64,000 nucleotides of DNA from positions 1 to 64,000 of the forward strand of contig NZ_QQBA01000013.1 of NCBI RefSeq assembly GCF_003350545.1, given 5' to 3'. The DNA comes from Flavobacterium glaciei. GTDB lineage: Bacteria > Bacteroidota > Bacteroidia > Flavobacteriales > Flavobacteriaceae. Within the stretch, counting starts at the first letter, position 1, and the number at the start of each line of letters is the position of its first letter. The position numbers and the translations under genes are program-made. Under the pieces are notes generated by a model, which saw nothing but the letters and a program-made list of their open reading frames with translations, ran no database searches and was not told the origin of the DNA. Shown in pieces: positions 62,596-64,000 of this stretch.

Positions 62596-62823
62596 ATGTC
62601 AGCAATTCTAAAACTAAAATTTTTTTTTGAGAAACATGGGTTTCATGTGTCTTCAAGGTTAGCAGACACATTAGGAATGCGCGCTAGTAGTGTTCGTTTG
62701 TTCTTTATATACTTATCTTTTGTAACAGTTGGATTGTGGTTTGCAGTGTATCTTACACTTGCATTTTGGATGAAATTAAAAGATCTTATTCGCGCCAAGC
62801 GTACTTCTGTTTTTGATCTATAA
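62596..62823 (+). CDS. PspC domain membrane protein
   Basis: A 75-residue protein from ATG 62596. The PspC domain runs through most of it: GFHVSSRLADTLGMRASSVRLFFIYLSFVTVG and a second hydrophobic stretch, as in phage-shock-protein C. An in-frame start at 62575 would overlap the -7 promoter element. It may regulate an envelope-stress response with partners not found here; the family also occurs as an isolated gene. It ends at a terminator shared with the convergent permease gene. Confidence 0.8.
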   Translation: MSAILKLKFFFEKHGFHVSSRLADTLGMRASSVRLFFIYLSFVTVGLWFAVYLTLAFWMKLKDLIRAKRTSVFDL

Positions 62824-62824
62824 A

Positions 62825-62859
62825 AAAAGGCTCCTTAGTTAAAAGGAGCCTTTCTTGTT
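62825..62859. terminator. Bidirectional terminator
   Basis: AAAGGCTCCTT pairs with AAGGAGCCTTT around a six-base loop, with A- and T-runs on both sides, between convergent PspC and permease genes. Confidence 0.9.
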
Positions 62860-64000
62860 TTATTCTTGGATGTCATTGTTTAATTTCGAATTTCGTTTAC
62901 CGTATAAGAAATACACTAAAATTCCAAATAGTAACCATCCTAAAGAAAACAATTGAGCTTTTGTACTTAAATTAATCATTAAGTACGTATTGATCAAAAT
63001 ACCGCAAACCGCAATTACTGGTAAAGCAGGGACTTTAAAAGTACGTTCTAAACCTGGTTGTTTTATTCTTAAAATCCAAACCGCAATACAAACCATAGTA
63101 AAGGCAAATAAAGTACCAAAACTGGTCATATCTGCTAGTTCGTTAATAGGAGTAAAGGCAGCAACAACTGCAATAAACCCTCCTAAGATCATTAAATTAG
63201 TTTTTGGTGTTCCAGATAACGGATTGATTTTAGAGAAAACGGCAGGAATTAATCCATCCTTAGACATTCCTAAAAATATTCTAGATTGTCCCATAATCAT
63301 TACCATCAATACAGAAATTAAACCAATAGTTGCAGCAATAGTGATAATATAACCCGCCCAAGCTTGTCCGGCAATATCAAATGCATAAGCTACCGGAGCT
63401 TTAATAGCTTCTGGGTATTTCCCTAGTGGATTAAAATCTTGGTAACTCATCATACCTGTTAATACTAGTGATACTAAAATATAAAGAACTGTACATACTA
63501 ATAAAGATACAATAATAGCAAAAGGCACATCTTTTTTAGGATTGATAGCTTCACCGGCTTGAGTAGAAACAGCATCAAAACCTACATAAGCAAAGAAAAT
63601 TGCAGCAGCTCCAGAAACAATACCACCCACACCATATGCTTGATGTGTTCCAGATTTATCAACAATTTGGGTTGCTTCTGGAATAAAAGGCGTCCAATTA
63701 TCTACATTTATAAAAAAAGCACCAGCAATAATTACAAAAATTACAGCAGAAACTTTTAAAATTACGATGAAGTTATTTGCTTTAGCAGCGCTTGAAGTTC
63801 CTTTGATAAGTATGGAAATAACAAATAGTACTATTAAAAAAGCTGGCAAGTTCATTGAAAAACCTTCTCCAGTATAACTAGCTGGATCTGAAGTTAGCCA
63901 ATCGGGGAGTTTTATACCAAACATTTTGAGCATTTTGTTAAAATATCCCGACCAAGAAACGGCAACCGTCATGGATCCCATAGCATATTCTAATATTAAT
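62860..64000 (-). CDS. APC-family amino acid permease (partial, N-terminus off the window)
   Basis: At least 379 residues with about ten hydrophobic helices. The open frame continues leftward on the coding strand to the window edge: before the first visible ATG it reads LILEYA, giving LILEYAMGSMTVAVSWSGYF, which is the motif after the fourth helix of cationic amino acid transporters. So the real start lies beyond position 64000 and ATG 63981 is internal. VIGSAAAIFFAYVGFDAVSTQAGEAINP-like sequence about residue 120 is the substrate-gating helix of the family. Substrate is probably an amino acid, not determined. Confidence 0.85.
   Translation of the reverse strand, partial: LILEYAMGSMTVAVSWSGYFNKMLKMFGIKLPDWLTSDPASYTGEGFSMNLPAFLIVLFVISILIKGTSSAAKANNFIVILKVSAVIFVIIAGAFFINVDNWTPFIPEATQIVDKSGTHQAYGVGGIVSGAAAIFFAYVGFDAVSTQAGEAINPKKDVPFAIIVSLLVCTVLYILVSLVLTGMMSYQDFNPLGKYPEAIKAPVAYAFDIAGQAWAGYIITIAATIGLISVLMVMIMGQSRIFLGMSKDGLIPAVFSKINPLSGTPKTNLMILGGFIAVVAAFTPINELADMTSFGTLFAFTMVCIAVWILRIKQPGLERTFKVPALPVIAVCGILINTYLMINLSTKAQLFSLGWLLFGILVYFLYGKRNSKLNNDIQE

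Overview
The window looks like a chromosomal segment of a Bacteroidota member, most likely Flavobacterium or a close relative. Evidence: very A+T-rich intergenic DNA; promoters of the TAnnTTTG type instead of a -10/-35 pair; few Shine-Dalgarno sites; SusC/SusD outer-membrane proteins; type IX secretion (T9SS) C-terminal sorting domains; lipoproteins with acidic residues right after the lipobox cysteine; and Bacteroidota families such as GSCFA, DUF4230, DUF2851, DUF4394, DUF4136, DUF5522 and Porin_10. No rRNA, CRISPR array, transposase, integrase or prophage was seen.

Layout. 1-9.1 kb: FAD oxidoreductase, DUF983 protein, ABC-F ATPase, an App1-like lipid phosphatase divergent from a lipid kinase, a GNAT-fold protein, pterin carbinolamine dehydratase, a secreted LRR protein and two tandem initiator tRNA genes. 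9.2-12.8 kb: GTPases Era and Der flank a DUF2975/HTH pair. 12.8-15.2 kb: two orphan genes of unknown function, each ending inside a related hairpin-forming repeat, with a weaker hairpin in front; this resembles a small gene-cassette array. 15.2-19.4 kb, minus strand: DUF2490, two TPM-domain proteins, LemA, a MerR-type regulator and an M23 endopeptidase. 19.7-25 kb: alaS, a lipoprotein, GSCFA and DUF4230. 25-31.9 kb, minus strand: aromatic amino acid hydroxylase, phytase-like esterase, truncated haemoglobin, DUF4136, urocanase and a tiny Cys-rich DUF5522 gene. 32-38 kb: a putative membrane zincin, a T9SS cargo protein, an ACC-deaminase-like enzyme, a GH73/LysM hydrolase, hemL and a Spy-like protein. 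38.7-44.2 kb: a large protein with nitronate-monooxygenase-like motifs, then a probable copper locus (Cys-rich small protein, MbnP-like lipoprotein, di-haem MauG/MbnH-like peroxidase, barrel protein with a CxxCxC motif). 44.3-50.2 kb: DUF4394 lipoprotein, lysS, lipoprotein, lipB, rnhB. 50.4-59 kb: SusC, SusD, T9SS subtilisin-like protease and a putative porin. 59-64 kb: PLP/CBS-domain synthase, exonuclease, DUF2851, PspC and a permease running off the right edge.

Functional links. The dehydratase at 6.8 kb recycles the pterin cofactor that the hydroxylase at 25-27 kb consumes. The SusC/SusD/protease/porin run suggests peptide scavenging. MbnP plus MbnH suggests copper binding through an oxidised tryptophan. 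Between genes lie at least six copies of a dispersed hairpin repeat family and three long near-perfect palindromes. Several gene starts were moved downstream because the longest open frame ran back into a repeat, terminator or promoter.
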